DNA of 64,000 nt. It comes from Rheinheimera oceanensis (GTDB taxonomy: Bacteria > Pseudomonadota > Gammaproteobacteria > Enterobacterales > Alteromonadaceae). The DNA is taken from assembly GCF_018831085.1 (NCBI RefSeq), contig NZ_JAGPNM010000001.1, positions 310,001 to 374,000 on the forward strand, given 5' to 3'. This document shows, piece by piece, positions 52,586 to 62,589 of the stretch (positions are counted from its first letter, which is position 1; each line of letters opens with the position of its first letter). The position numbers and the translations under genes are program-made. The notes beneath the pieces were generated by a model. The model saw only the letters and a program-made list of their open reading frames with translations. It was not told the DNA's origin and ran no database searches.

Positions 52586-53842
52586 CTACAATCTGATAGT
52601 CAGGCCGTCGGCCAATGCTTTACGGTACGCCAAAACACCCGGTATCGTTGCCAACACGGCAGACAATAACAAAATAGCCCCGGCCCAGTATAAGGTAGTC
52701 AGCTTGACAATGTGCAGGCTGATAAATAAACCAAAATCAGCGGCCAGTTTATCCTGCAGCAGGTACAAACTGATAAATAGCAAGGCTGCAGCAGATAACA
52801 TCGACAACAGTGTTACCAGTAATACCTCAAGCTGAATCAGCACAAACAAATACCAGGGATGCGCCCCGGCTGCGCGCAAAATGGCCATTTCGCGTTGCCG
52901 CTCTTTCATTGATGCCAGCAAAGTGGTGATCATCCCCACCAGCGCCGCCAACAGTACCAGCAAACTTATCAGCAACAATAAATTTTCTACCATACCCAGC
53001 ATCTGCCACAGTTCAGCTAATGCGACCCCCGGCAATATGGCAGTTAGCGGTTCATTTTTAAACTCATTAATTTGCCGCTGCAGGGTGAAAGTCGCCATGC
53101 GCGATTTTAACCCCACCATAAAAGCGGTAATAGATTTAGGCGTTAAGTCATGCTGCAATGTCTGCTCACTGCTTAGCTGTCTGCCGGGCATCGGCGCACC
53201 CTGCTGCCAGTCCAGGTGAATGGCTTCTATCGCTTCAAGGCTGACATGTACAGTTTGATCTACCGGTGTACCGGTGCGCGCCAGAATACCCACCACGGTA
53301 AAGGGTTTGTCTTTATGCTGGCTGAAACTTACCGCACCAACCCCATGCGACAGTTCAATTTGCTCGCCCAATTTATAGCCCAGCTTTTGTGCTACTTCAG
53401 CCCCCAATACGGTGTCAAACACCTGTTCAAAAGGCTTACCCTGCGCCAGTACCAGTGGCTGGCTGTTGGCGTAGCGATAATGGCTAAAGTAATCGGTATT
53501 AGTACCCATTACCCGGTAACCACGATGCGAATCACCCAGTGATATCGGAATTGCCCAGTCTATTTGCGGGTGTTTAATAATACGCTGATAACTGGGCCAG
53601 CTGATATTTGCCGTAGCATTACCAATACGAAATACTGAATATAACAATAAGTTCAGCTGACCAGAGCGGGCGCCAACAATCAGATCGGTACCCGACACTG
53701 TGCTGGTAAAGCTGCTTTTTGCCTCAGTGCGCAAATGATCAATACCCAGCAACAAAGCAATACTTATGGTTAATGATAACCAGGTCATCAGCACGGTACC
53801 ACGCCGGTTCCATAAACTTAACCGGGCTAATTTCATCAGCAT
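52586..53842 (-). CDS. FtsX-like ABC transporter permease (Zrg-like)
   Basis: A 418-residue permease with an N-terminal helix (20-38), a periplasmic MacB-like domain and three C-terminal helices (about 285-400), the layout of FtsX/LolC permeases. AGGAG lies seven bases before the ATG at 53842, which overlaps the upstream ATPase stop. With the ATPase, DUF3299 and ZrgA genes nearby, it resembles the membrane part of the V. cholerae Zrg zinc uptake system; that comparison is from memory of the family and should be tested by alignment. Confidence 0.8.
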   Translation of the reverse strand: MLMKLARLSLWNRRGTVLMTWLSLTISIALLLGIDHLRTEAKSSFTSTVSGTDLIVGARSGQLNLLLYSVFRIGNATANISWPSYQRIIKHPQIDWAIPISLGDSHRGYRVMGTNTDYFSHYRYANSQPLVLAQGKPFEQVFDTVLGAEVAQKLGYKLGEQIELSHGVGAVSFSQHKDKPFTVVGILARTGTPVDQTVHVSLEAIEAIHLDWQQGAPMPGRQLSSEQTLQHDLTPKSITAFMVGLKSRMATFTLQRQINEFKNEPLTAILPGVALAELWQMLGMVENLLLLISLLVLLAALVGMITTLLASMKERQREMAILRAAGAHPWYLFVLIQLEVLLVTLLSMLSAAALLFISLYLLQDKLAADFGLFISLHIVKLTTLYWAGAILLLSAVLATIPGVLAYRKALADGLTIRL

Positions 53843-54546
53843 GGCTGTACTCCTGTGGCTAACTGCTGCATATCCAGCTGATAATGAAAATACCGGGTCA
53901 GGCTTTGATCATGGCTGACAAAAATCACTGTGCAGCCATTGGCGTCGGCTTCGGCCAGCATTACCCGCATAAAGGCGTCACGATTATCACTATCCAGTGC
54001 TGACGTGGGCTCGTCGGCAATCAGTAAGGTAGGTTTGGGCAGCAGGGCACGGGCAATGGCCACCCGTTGTTGCTGGCCAACACTAAGATTGGTGGCCGGT
54101 TTATGCCATAAATCCTGCTGTAAGCCTAAACGTTGTAGCAAGGTTTTTGCCCGGTTTACCGAGTCGGTTTTATTCTGGCCGGCAAAATGGCTGCTTAGCA
54201 AGGTGTTATCCAGCACCGACAAATAAGGAATAAGATTAAGCTGCTGAAATACCACACCAATATACTTTGCCCTCAGGCTGTCCCGCGCACTGCTGGATAA
54301 TTGATGCAGCGGCTGGCCATTAACATACAGCTCTCCGCTAACCGGGCGGGTAATACCACAAAGTAAATTCAATAAGGTGGTTTTGCCGCTACCAGAAGCA
54401 CCGCGCACAAATAAATGCTGGCCGCAGTGTAATGTCAGCTCAGGTAAGTTTAACTGCCAGCCACCATTCTGGTAATAAAACTGCAGCTGTTTGAGATCAA
54501 TAGCGGGAATTTTCGGCTTGTCGGTCACAGGCACCCTCGGTGTCAT
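53836..54546 (-). CDS. ABC transporter ATP-binding protein (Zrg-like)
   Basis: A 236-residue ATPase of the LolD/MacB class. Walker A GASGSGKTT, Q-loop VFQQLNLIPYLS, signature LSVGQQQR, Walker B LLIADEPTSALD and the switch His in VSHDQ are intact. The start at 54546 is a choice: an upstream in-frame ATG at 54645 lies inside the divergent DUF3299 gene. Its stop overlaps the permease start, so the two subunits are co-translated. Confidence 0.88.
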   Translation of the reverse strand: MTPRVPVTDKPKIPAIDLKQLQFYYQNGGWQLNLPELTLHCGQHLFVRGASGSGKTTLLNLLCGITRPVSGELYVNGQPLHQLSSSARDSLRAKYIGVVFQQLNLIPYLSVLDNTLLSSHFAGQNKTDSVNRAKTLLQRLGLQQDLWHKPATNLSVGQQQRVAIARALLPKPTLLIADEPTSALDSDNRDAFMRVMLAEADANGCTVIFVSHDQSLTRYFHYQLDMQQLATGVQPC

Positions 54547-54599
54547 GTTATGATGTTGGCGTTTTTTGTCATTATGCCAACTTAGGGGGGCGAGCTCCA

Positions 54600-55145
54600 A
54601 TGCTACGGACGTTATCTGTTGCGTTATACCTGACACTGGTCGCATGTTTTACTGCCGGGCTTAGTGCCAGTGAAGTCAAAACCATCGAATGGACTGACTT
54701 AATGCCGGAAGAAGATTTAAAGCTGTTACTGGAAATGCCCGAAGTACAGCATGATTACAGCCAGCCATCACCGTTTGACGACGATTATCAGGGGGATGAC
54801 CCAACCGCAAAACAATGGCAGCAAATTCTTAAATCAGCCAAGGTACGCCCGGAGTTTAATAATACCAAAGTGCGGGTACCTGGTTTTATTGTGCCATTGG
54901 AGTTTGACGGTGCACAAAACGTGACCAGCTTTTTTTTAGTGCCTTATTTTGGCGCCTGTATTCATGTACCGCCACCACCACCAAACCAGATTATCTATGT
55001 CACAGGGGCAAAAAACCTAAAAGCTGACATGATTTACTCACCGTTTTGGATCAGCGGCACATTAACTACCGAGACCATGACACACGATCTGGGCCAGGCA
55101 GCTTACAGCCTGAAGGTAGATAAAGTAGAAGAGTACACCTACTAA
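54600..55145 (+). CDS. DUF3299 secreted protein
   Basis: A 181-residue protein with a signal peptide (about 1-23, ending GLSAS). The domain is recognised by VRVPGFIVPLEFDG, VPYFGACIHVPPPPPNQIIYV and the DLGQAAYSLKV end. The conserved GACIHVPPPPPNQ with Cys and His could bind metal. AGGGGG precedes the ATG at 54600; an open frame extends 60 bases upstream. It is divergent from the ABC genes, and homologues commonly accompany such transporters, so a role in metal or envelope homeostasis is likely but not shown. Confidence 0.85.
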   Translation: MLRTLSVALYLTLVACFTAGLSASEVKTIEWTDLMPEEDLKLLLEMPEVQHDYSQPSPFDDDYQGDDPTAKQWQQILKSAKVRPEFNNTKVRVPGFIVPLEFDGAQNVTSFFLVPYFGACIHVPPPPPNQIIYVTGAKNLKADMIYSPFWISGTLTTETMTHDLGQAAYSLKVDKVEEYTY

Positions 55146-55148
55146 AGA

Positions 55149-55170
55149 AACGGCAGCTCAGGCTGCCGTT
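55149..55170. terminator. Terminator between DUF3299 gene and zrgA
   Basis: Stem AACGGCAGC (55149-55157) / GCTGCCGTT (55162-55170), loop TCAG, T-rich on both sides, serving the convergent genes. Confidence 0.75.
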
Positions 55171-55182
55171 ATCATTTTACTG

Positions 55183-55794
55183 TTACTGCAAGCGTACTGT
55201 GCTGCTGCTGAGCGCCGCTTGTGATGCTCCCTGCTGGCCATTAATAATCCACTGAATATCCATATGCTCCAGTGCTGGCAATAGTTCGAAAATACGCAGT
55301 TTCAACTCATTTAACCGCGCCGGACGCTGACATAACAGCTGGTAGTTGGCATAAAAATCGGCATGGCCTTCATTTGCCTGTGGCTCGGTTAAATCAGTGC
55401 TGGCTTCAGCCATAGCCAGTTCGCAATTGGCGTCATTATTAAAACTAAACCAGTCACCCTGATTAAACACGGCAATCGCCGCTGCGACTTCCTGCTTTTG
55501 TTCCGCTGTGCTGGGTTTATGTTCAAAGCCGACAATGCTTTGCGCAGCTGATTGAAATGCCAGTTGCATTTCGTTACCTTCCAGCACCAGGGTTAATACC
55601 GCATGGCCATGCACATGAGCCCCAAGCGATACCAGTTCATCATCATGTTCATGATCATGCCCGGCGTGTTCATCTGCGCCATGCTGATGGCCGTGCTTAT
55701 GTTCAGTTGTACTGTGTTCATGCGCAACTAAAGTTGTTGTATTTAATGCCATTAAGCTGCAAACAAGCAGGCTGGCAACTAAAGAGAGCTTCAT
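55183..55794 (-). CDS. zrgA: Zinc-uptake-associated protein ZrgA (DUF2796)
   Basis: A 203-residue periplasmic protein with a signal peptide (about 1-24) and a histidine-rich segment at about 25-65 (HEHSTTEHKHGHQHG, HAGHDHEHDD, HVHGHA) suited to zinc capture, followed by the DUF2796 domain (LTLVLEGNEMQLAFQSAA, GHADFYANYQLLCQRP). ZrgA takes part in zinc uptake in Vibrio cholerae. A Zur-like box lies about 30-45 bp upstream. It is convergent with DUF3299 and near a permease and ATPase that probably form the transporter. Confidence 0.88.
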   Translation of the reverse strand: MKLSLVASLLVCSLMALNTTTLVAHEHSTTEHKHGHQHGADEHAGHDHEHDDELVSLGAHVHGHAVLTLVLEGNEMQLAFQSAAQSIVGFEHKPSTAEQKQEVAAAIAVFNQGDWFSFNNDANCELAMAEASTDLTEPQANEGHADFYANYQLLCQRPARLNELKLRIFELLPALEHMDIQWIINGQQGASQAALSSSTVRLQ

Positions 55795-55821
55795 AGCATC
55801 GTTCCTGTTCTAATCTCATTT

Positions 55822-55838
55822 ATGTGACTTTATAACAT
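55822..55838 (-). promoter_or_regulatory. Zur-like box upstream of zrgA
   Basis: On the minus strand ATGTTATAAAGTCACAT matches the Zur core ATGTTATANTATAACAT at 13 of 16 defined positions. It lies 28-44 bp before the zrgA ATG, as expected for zinc-dependent repression. Confidence 0.6.
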
Positions 55839-55922
55839 AAAGCACTTTCTGTACACCAGCCGCTGATCTTGCTCACCCGACACAACGTAAAGGCACTATT
55901 GTTATCGGAATATAACCCGGTT

Positions 55923-55973
55923 ATGGCCAGACTTATTGTAATTTTAGGTGACCAGCTTAACTTTGACTGGTAG
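55923..55973 (+). pseudogene. Possible remnant of a cryptochrome/photolyase-related gene
   Basis: A 16-codon frame MARLIVILGDQLNFDW followed by TAG. The string VILGDQLN is the hallmark N-terminus of the photolyase-related (FeS-BCP/PhrB) protein family. No further domain follows before the M28 peptidase stop, so if real it is the stub of a deleted gene. Too short to be certain. Confidence 0.3.
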
Positions 55974-55990
55974 TGAGTTTGAACGGCTGG

Positions 55991-57251
<1,261 letters not shown>

Positions 57252-57385
57252 TTAAGCGCCAGTGGTATTGGCAGTATAATACAAGGCCGGATGCTGTTCA
57301 GCAGTTAATCAATAAGAATCACTTGATCTGCTAAGGGTAAAACACGATAAGATAGGCAGGTATTTCCAGCAGAGGCCTAAACAGT

Positions 57386-58213
57386 ATGAATGCAGCACAA
57401 ATTATTGCCGAAATGCGGGTGTTACCGCAGATAGATGCGGAGTTTGAGATCCGCCGCCGGGTCAATTTTATTAAGCAACGTCTTAGCGCTTCTGGCATGA
57501 AAACTTTGGTGCTGGGCATCAGCGGTGGTATCGACTCTACAACCTGTGGCCGTTTAGCCCAATTGGCTGTAGATGAACTGAACGAAACCGGTAATGGTTA
57601 TCAGTTTATTGCTGTGCGCCTGCCATACGCTACCCAAAAAGATGAAGCTGAAGCCCAGATGGCAGTTGATTTTATTCAGCCAAGCAAAGCGTTATCAGTA
57701 AATGTGCAACCCGGCGCTGATGCCATTCATCAGGCCACCTTCAGTGCAATGGCGGCTGATGGTCTGGCTACTGCCAGTGAGGCTCAGGCCGATTTTGCCA
57801 GAGGTAATGTAAAGGCCCGTACCCGTATGGTTATCCAGTATCATATCGCCGCCCTGCTGGGAGGCTTAGTGCTGGGTACTGATCATTCAGCTGAGAACAT
57901 TACCGGTTTTTATACCAAATGGGGCGATGGTGCCTGCGACTTAGCGCCGTTGTTTGGTTTAAGCAAACGCCAGGTGCGTTTATTGGGTAAGACATTGGGA
58001 GCACCAGATGTGCTGGTACGCAAAACACCCACTGCCGATTTGGAATGTCTGGCCCCGCAAAAAGCTGATGAAGCAGCGCTGGGCTTAACTTACGAGCAAA
58101 TTGATGATTTCCTTGAAGGTAAAACTGTATCTGCTGATGTAAGTGAAAAGCTGATTGGTATTTATCTGAAAACACAGCATAAGCGTCAGCCGATACCCAC
58201 CATCTACGATTAG
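57386..58213 (+). CDS. nadE: NH3-dependent NAD synthetase
   Basis: Converts nicotinate adenine dinucleotide to NAD with ammonia and ATP. The 275-residue product carries the PP-loop SGGIDST (46-52), [30 protein letters not shown] and the C-terminal [12 protein letters not shown] and [10 protein letters not shown]. There is no glutaminase domain, so it is the ammonia-only form. AGAGG precedes the ATG. Confidence 0.97.
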   Translation: MNAAQIIAEMRVLPQIDAEFEIRRRVNFIKQRLSASGMKTLVLGISGGIDSTTCGRLAQLAVDELNETGNGYQFIAVRLPYATQKDEAEAQMAVDFIQPSKALSVNVQPGADAIHQATFSAMAADGLATASEAQADFARGNVKARTRMVIQYHIAALLGGLVLGTDHSAENITGFYTKWGDGACDLAPLFGLSKRQVRLLGKTLGAPDVLVRKTPTADLECLAPQKADEAALGLTYEQIDDFLEGKTVSADVSEKLIGIYLKTQHKRQPIPTIYD

Positions 58214-58283
58214 AAGCAATTATTTTACATTAAAGCAATAAATGCTACGCTTTTTGCAGGACAACAGTTGCAAGGAGCGTTCT

Positions 58284-58790
58284 ATGCCAAGCACAACAAG
58301 CAGAGGCTTTAGCTTACCAGAGCTGATGATTACGCTGGCTATTCTGATCATTTTTGCCACTGTCGCGGTACCGGCAATGGCTGAATTTATCGATCGCCAG
58401 CGTGCTAATGCTTATGTGCGACAGTTTAGCCAACATCTGGCTTTTGCCCGGATTGCAGCTACCAGCAGTAACCTGCCGGTGCAACTATGTCCTGCTGTCG
58501 GGGGAAAATGCGAAGCAAACTGGCAAACTGCACCGGTACAGTTGTCTCTACTTTACCCTGATACCAACGAGCGCACCTTATTGCGCGAAATACCGGCAAT
58601 TTATCCGCGGCATAAACTGATCTATAACCGCGAAGCCATAACATTCCGCCGGGATGGTAGTTTAAATGGTTTTGAAAACGGTACTTTTTACTATTGCCCG
58701 CAACAAAGCTATCAGTGGCATTACCGGCTTACCATAAACCAGGCTGGCCGTAACCGCTTAACTGAAGTTGCAGCTCCTTGCCCGGCCTGA
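58284..58790 (+). CDS. fimT: Type IV pilus minor pseudopilin FimT/GspH
   Basis: A 168-residue pseudopilin with a prepilin peptidase site at residues 7-12 (RGFSLPEL, Glu at +5 of the mature form), a hydrophobic helix and a globular GspH domain (QHLAFARIAATSSNLPVQLCP). The start at 58284 follows AAGGAG; the frame extends 42 bases upstream. It points toward the divergent minor-pilin operon and its stop directly abuts the stop of the convergent pilin gene. Confidence 0.9.
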   Translation: MPSTTSRGFSLPELMITLAILIIFATVAVPAMAEFIDRQRANAYVRQFSQHLAFARIAATSSNLPVQLCPAVGGKCEANWQTAPVQLSLLYPDTNERTLLREIPAIYPRHKLIYNREAITFRRDGSLNGFENGTFYYCPQQSYQWHYRLTINQAGRNRLTEVAAPCPA

Positions 58791-59186
58791 TTAATTCCAG
58801 CAAGACTGTGTTTGCGGATCCTGGCCGTTACGCTGCCCAAGGTTATTCAACGTAAACAGCGGGCATTCGCTGTCGGCCTGTTGCGGCCCCTGCACCTGTG
58901 CTGTCAGCTCAAATTCCTGCTGCGCTGCAAAGAGGTTAATTTTAAACTGATAACGCTCTGATACCTTAGCTCCCAGCATTACTAAATCTGCCGAATACAC
59001 ACCGTAGTCGGCAAAATGCTGCTCTTGTGCATTTGCCAGTTGCAACAGCTGTGATATTGCGTCGGCGCGATAACTGCGTAGCACGTACTGCTGATAAGAC
59101 GGGTAACATATTGCTGCCAGAATACCCACTATAACCACTGCTATTAGTAACTCGATCAAACTAAAACCTGATTTACCAGTTTGCAT
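58791..59186 (-). CDS. pilE: Type IV pilin-like protein PilE, copy 2
   Basis: A 131-residue minor pilin. Short leader MQTGKSG then [28 protein letters not shown], the N-terminal helix typical of PilE, and a globular domain with the family's conserved cysteines near the C-terminus (ECPLF, QSCWN). Its ATG directly follows the TAA of the mini-PilY1-like gene. It is the last gene of the pilV-W-X-mini-Y-E set. Confidence 0.9.
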   Translation of the reverse strand: MQTGKSGFSLIELLIAVVIVGILAAICYPSYQQYVLRSYRADAISQLLQLANAQEQHFADYGVYSADLVMLGAKVSERYQFKINLFAAQQEFELTAQVQGPQQADSECPLFTLNNLGQRNGQDPQTQSCWN

Positions 59187-60260
59187 TTAGTGCCCCCCCT
59201 GCTCTGTCTGAAAAGTTGCCAGCGTACTGATCCGGGGGAACTGATCAGCAGTCAATGCTGTAACACAATTGGCACAATCAGGCGTAATGGCCAGTAAGTC
59301 AGCGCGCACTCTGTGCTGTTGTTGGTCATTTTGCAAACTTAACTCAAGTTCGCCGTGCAGGTTTTTCTGTAATACCAGTTGGCCCCGCTCTAACGCTGTC
59401 ATCTGCCAGTGCCTTCTGACGTACACAGCCCCGGCATGATGCAAATGTAATGCATGAATTTGTAGTTCGGTATGTTCTGCCAGGCTGCAGTCTGGCTGGA
59501 CAGCTGCTACCTCAGCCGAGATCAGGTACACTACCCCGGCATAAACCTGCGGCACTGCGGTAATACGTTTATGCATCTGAACATACCAGCCTGCACCCAA
59601 CTGTATCTGCTGCCACAGTTGCTCGGCAATACCTGCGGCTGTCTCAGCATGGCTCAGATAAGTTCTGTCGGTCAGCTCACTTAGTTGTACCACAGCTCGC
59701 TGCTGCAAATGCCTGACAACCAGTAAGGTGTCGCCTCCCTCCGCCATACTGGCAATAATCAGCAACATTGTCTGACGCTGTAACTGGCCGCTACCAACAG
59801 GTGCTAAAGTATGCACAAGTTGTAACGGCTGGCGAAACTCCGCCGCCATAGTGCTGAAATCAGCCACCAGTTCAGGCCTGGCAAAACCACGGCGGGTCAA
59901 TGGGATAAACCATAAACGGCCGCTGGTATCAATGGCATAAACTGCGTCGGCTATACCATCATAATTTTGGTCCAGTACTACCGGCTGCGCTTTAATACTG
60001 CTGATGTGGCCGGTTTCAGTTGGCCAGTTTGTCAGTTGATCCAGCAGCACTGAACTATCAGCACTGTGCATCTTCAGCACACCTTCAGCATCTGGTATAT
60101 CCAACTGAACATTATTACTCAGGCTGATTTTTCTTGCTGGGCCATCATCTGACAATGACGGTAACATTGCGGCAACAGCAGTTGGATCGTTTAGATCACA
60201 GCTGTAGCCGCCGGTGCTGACACCAGACAACATAATACAGATAAGCCAGTGCTTTAGCAT
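59187..60260 (-). CDS. PilY1-like mini-protein in minor pilin operon
   Basis: A 357-residue exported protein not recognised as a named family. The N-terminus (about 1-20) looks like a signal peptide. Residues near 90-125, QPVVLDQNYDGIADAVYA then DTSGRLWFIPLTRRGF, resemble a calcium-binding blade of the PilY1 propeller (DxNxDGxxD, then a xxGxLW strand). The rest is mixed beta structure with Cys residues (PDCSLAE, PDCANC). It starts one base after pilX and is followed at once by pilE, the place normally held by the roughly 1000-residue pilY1. The PilY1 relationship is inference from motif and position. Confidence 0.65.
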   Translation of the reverse strand: MLKHWLICIMLSGVSTGGYSCDLNDPTAVAAMLPSLSDDGPARKISLSNNVQLDIPDAEGVLKMHSADSSVLLDQLTNWPTETGHISSIKAQPVVLDQNYDGIADAVYAIDTSGRLWFIPLTRRGFARPELVADFSTMAAEFRQPLQLVHTLAPVGSGQLQRQTMLLIIASMAEGGDTLLVVRHLQQRAVVQLSELTDRTYLSHAETAAGIAEQLWQQIQLGAGWYVQMHKRITAVPQVYAGVVYLISAEVAAVQPDCSLAEHTELQIHALHLHHAGAVYVRRHWQMTALERGQLVLQKNLHGELELSLQNDQQQHRVRADLLAITPDCANCVTALTADQFPRISTLATFQTEQGGH

Positions 60261-60261
60261 T

Positions 60262-60633
60262 TTAGTCTGGCTCCTGTATCAGCGTTGTTTTCAATACCAG
60301 GCTGCTGTAACCGGCATAAAAAAGCTTGCTGTCTGAATAAGCTGCAGTATCAACCTGCACGATTTCACATTGTATTGCCCCACCGGACCAGGCAGCATAG
60401 CTAGCCGGACAAGTTGTCATGGTGCGTTTGCTGGCGACAGCTGCTTCACTCAGTGTATTTAACGCTGCACTATGCTGTGCCAAAGCCTCTTGTGTAGTTT
60501 GTAACTGCTGCTGTCCGGCATAAGCTGTTTTATGGCTCAGTTGGCTAACCAGCAGCATGGCTGAGATCAGCAAGCTCATCACCAGTAAAAACACCATCGC
60601 CATAATAAGCACCATGCCCCTGTGTACCGTCAT
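60262..60633 (-). CDS. pilX: Pilus assembly protein PilX-like
   Basis: A 123-residue minor pilin-like membrane protein. The N-terminus HRGMVLIMAMVFLLVMSLLISAM is the PilX type: a membrane helix without the classical Gly-Phe-Thr-Leu-x-Glu pilin signature. A short Ala/Gln-rich segment and a small Cys-containing domain follow. Its ATG overlaps the pilW stop by four bases (ATGA). Confidence 0.85.
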   Translation of the reverse strand: MTVHRGMVLIMAMVFLLVMSLLISAMLLVSQLSHKTAYAGQQQLQTTQEALAQHSAALNTLSEAAVASKRTMTTCPASYAAWSGGAIQCEIVQVDTAAYSDSKLFYAGYSSLVLKTTLIQEPD

Positions 60634-61595
60634 GATCCCTCCTGCAGTGTTGCATTCTGGAAAAAGATACTGCTGCTAACCAATAACCTGCGGTAGTGAT
60701 CACCTGGCGCAATAAACTCCGAAGCGCCCATATCGTAGTGCTGATTATTGATATAACCGGGATCAGGCTGGCGGGCACGCAGCAGTACATAATAGCGGAT
60801 ACTGATAATACGGCTGCTTTTCTGCCACCAGAAATTTGCCGCCATCTGCTGGGTTGGTAAAAAATAATTCAGCTGACCATTAAGGCTGGTGTCGACACCG
60901 AATTCAAAATGCATACGCTCTACACCATCAAGTACTGAATCGGTACTGATCGTTGCGATGCCCGCCTGATTTCTGGCCAGGCGCTTGCGCATCAACACAG
61001 GCACGTTATTGCCGTCTACACGTTGTGACTGCAGATAAAACACCAGATGTTGATAAGGAAAATAATCATAGGCGGCGCTAAGCGCCGGGCTGCTGCTGTC
61101 AACAAAACGGCTGTGTTGCCAGTCTGTCTCCAGATAGAACCGGTTTTGTCGCATTTCTGCTGGCATGGTCAGTTGGCCAACCAACCGCTTTACCTGCAAC
61201 AGCTCACTATCAGCTATGCTTTGGGTAATACAATTCAGTTGAGTCCCGGCGCCAGCGCGACTGGCATATACCGTGACAAAGTTGCGCCCGGCCTGAGGAA
61301 AGCTGCCGCTGTCCAGCGTATCGTCAACGCAGTCCGGCACCGGAGAAGCCGGCATGGGTAGGGTGACGGCCAGCATGGGGTCGGCCCTGCCGCCCCAAAA
61401 ACCGGTATTGGTGAGTTCATTCTGAAACAGACTCATTACCAGTTGTGCATTCTGCTGTAATTCTGCTAATTGCTGTGCCTGCCTGGCAGAGCGGCTTAAG
61501 CTGCTAAAAGCGATTAACACCATGCTGAGTAAAAACAGTGCCAGCATCATAGCAATAAGCAATTCCGTTAAGGTAAAACCTGCAGTGCGGCGCAC
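60630..61595 (-). CDS. pilW: Type IV pilus assembly protein PilW-like
   Basis: A 321-residue minor pilin with the prepilin site GFTLTELLIAMML and the PilW layout (AELQQNAQLVMSLFQNELTNTGFWGG). The start is a GTG at 61595, which has GGAGG five bases upstream; the ATG 57 bases further up lies inside pilV. It begins two bases after the pilV stop. A GTG start with a strong ribosome site inside an operon is common in this family. Confidence 0.88.
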   Translation of the reverse strand: MRRTAGFTLTELLIAMMLALFLLSMVLIAFSSLSRSARQAQQLAELQQNAQLVMSLFQNELTNTGFWGGRADPMLAVTLPMPASPVPDCVDDTLDSGSFPQAGRNFVTVYASRAGAGTQLNCITQSIADSELLQVKRLVGQLTMPAEMRQNRFYLETDWQHSRFVDSSSPALSAAYDYFPYQHLVFYLQSQRVDGNNVPVLMRKRLARNQAGIATISTDSVLDGVERMHFEFGVDTSLNGQLNYFLPTQQMAANFWWQKSSRIISIRYYVLLRARQPDPGYINNQHYDMGASEFIAPGDHYRRLLVSSSIFFQNATLQEGS

Positions 61596-61597
61596 AG

Positions 61598-62098
61598 TTA
61601 CCTCCAGCGGCTTTGCACAGTAAAGCCACTTCTGCCATTGCCGCCGGTGCAAGGCTGACCGCTTGCCTCAGCAGAATATGCCCGTTGCTGCCAGCTAATA
61701 TCCAGCCTTACAGCTGCCCCCAGTGACTGCAGACAAAATTCAGGCTCATAAAAACGGCTAACATGTTGTGACTGGAACGAAGAAAACAAGTGATGCAACT
61801 GGGCATCTGCCAACTGCTCTGCTGAGCATGTTGCCGGAGGGCTGCACACAGTAACTGCAGGCAACTCTGTATATTGGGTAACTCGCTGGCCAACAGTGGT
61901 ACGCAAACTCTGGTTAGCTCTTAACTCACTGAGTAAAGCATAACTCAGCGCCACAGCCTGGGTACGCTGAGTGGCATCCTGCACCTGACGCAATGCTACT
62001 GTTTGCGCTGCCAGTATACCTAACAAGCCAACCTTTAAAACCAGCAGTGTAATTAATACTTCAACCAGACTGAATCCATGTTGTAACCGCATATCCAT
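61598..62098 (-). CDS. pilV: Type IV pilus modification protein PilV-like
   Basis: A 166-residue minor pilin with site GFSLVEVLITLLVLKVGLLG and PilV-type follow-on (LAAQTVALRQVQDATQRTQAVALSYALLSELRANQ). The start may be 62098 or the ATG six bases in. It is the first gene of the pilV-W-X-mini-Y-E set and lies 70 bp after the pilE that follows pilY1. Confidence 0.9.
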   Translation of the reverse strand: MDMRLQHGFSLVEVLITLLVLKVGLLGILAAQTVALRQVQDATQRTQAVALSYALLSELRANQSLRTTVGQRVTQYTELPAVTVCSPPATCSAEQLADAQLHHLFSSFQSQHVSRFYEPEFCLQSLGAAVRLDISWQQRAYSAEASGQPCTGGNGRSGFTVQSRWR

Positions 62099-62167
62099 AT
62101 GCCCAAGGCCAATAAACTTAACCTTAAAGTTACAACATTATTTCAAAAGATCAAATTTAATTCTAAA

Positions 62168-62581
62168 TTACCAGCATTGCCTTACATCTGCTATATCAAA
62201 ACCACCATTAGCGCCCTTGCGGCCAGCTTGATTGAGTATAAGTACACCACATTCATCTGTAGCCTGGCTGCCAATTGGTGTGGCATTCAAAGTATATGTT
62301 CTGGCAGCCTGATCTGACACAGAAAAAGTATATCGCGCGTCAATATCGTTTATGCACTGCAAAACCGGCATATCAATGCCCTCATAGCTGAAAGATGCCG
62401 TGTAACTGCGTTCCATAAACTGAGAGAGTTCTGTCAGGCAAGCTACAGCTGCGGCTCTGTTTGAACGCTGTACATAGCCCTGATAGGAAGGGTAGGCAAT
62501 GGCAGCAAGAATACCAACAATAGCCACAACAACCATTAACTCAATCAGGGTGACACCTTTTTGCTTGCGTTTTATATTCAT
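62168..62581 (-). CDS. pilE: Type IV pilin-like protein PilE, copy 1
   Basis: A 137-residue minor pilin with the leader MNIKRKQKG, mature [28 protein letters not shown], and a C-terminal disulfide pair (about TDECGV and RQCW). A GTG 12 bases upstream, overlapping the pilY1 stop (GTGA), is an alternative start. It follows pilY1 directly, as pilE does in Pseudomonas. Confidence 0.92.
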   Translation of the reverse strand: MNIKRKQKGVTLIELMVVVAIVGILAAIAYPSYQGYVQRSNRAAAVACLTELSQFMERSYTASFSYEGIDMPVLQCINDIDARYTFSVSDQAARTYTLNATPIGSQATDECGVLILNQAGRKGANGGFDIADVRQCW

Positions 62582-62589
62582 ATATTTGC

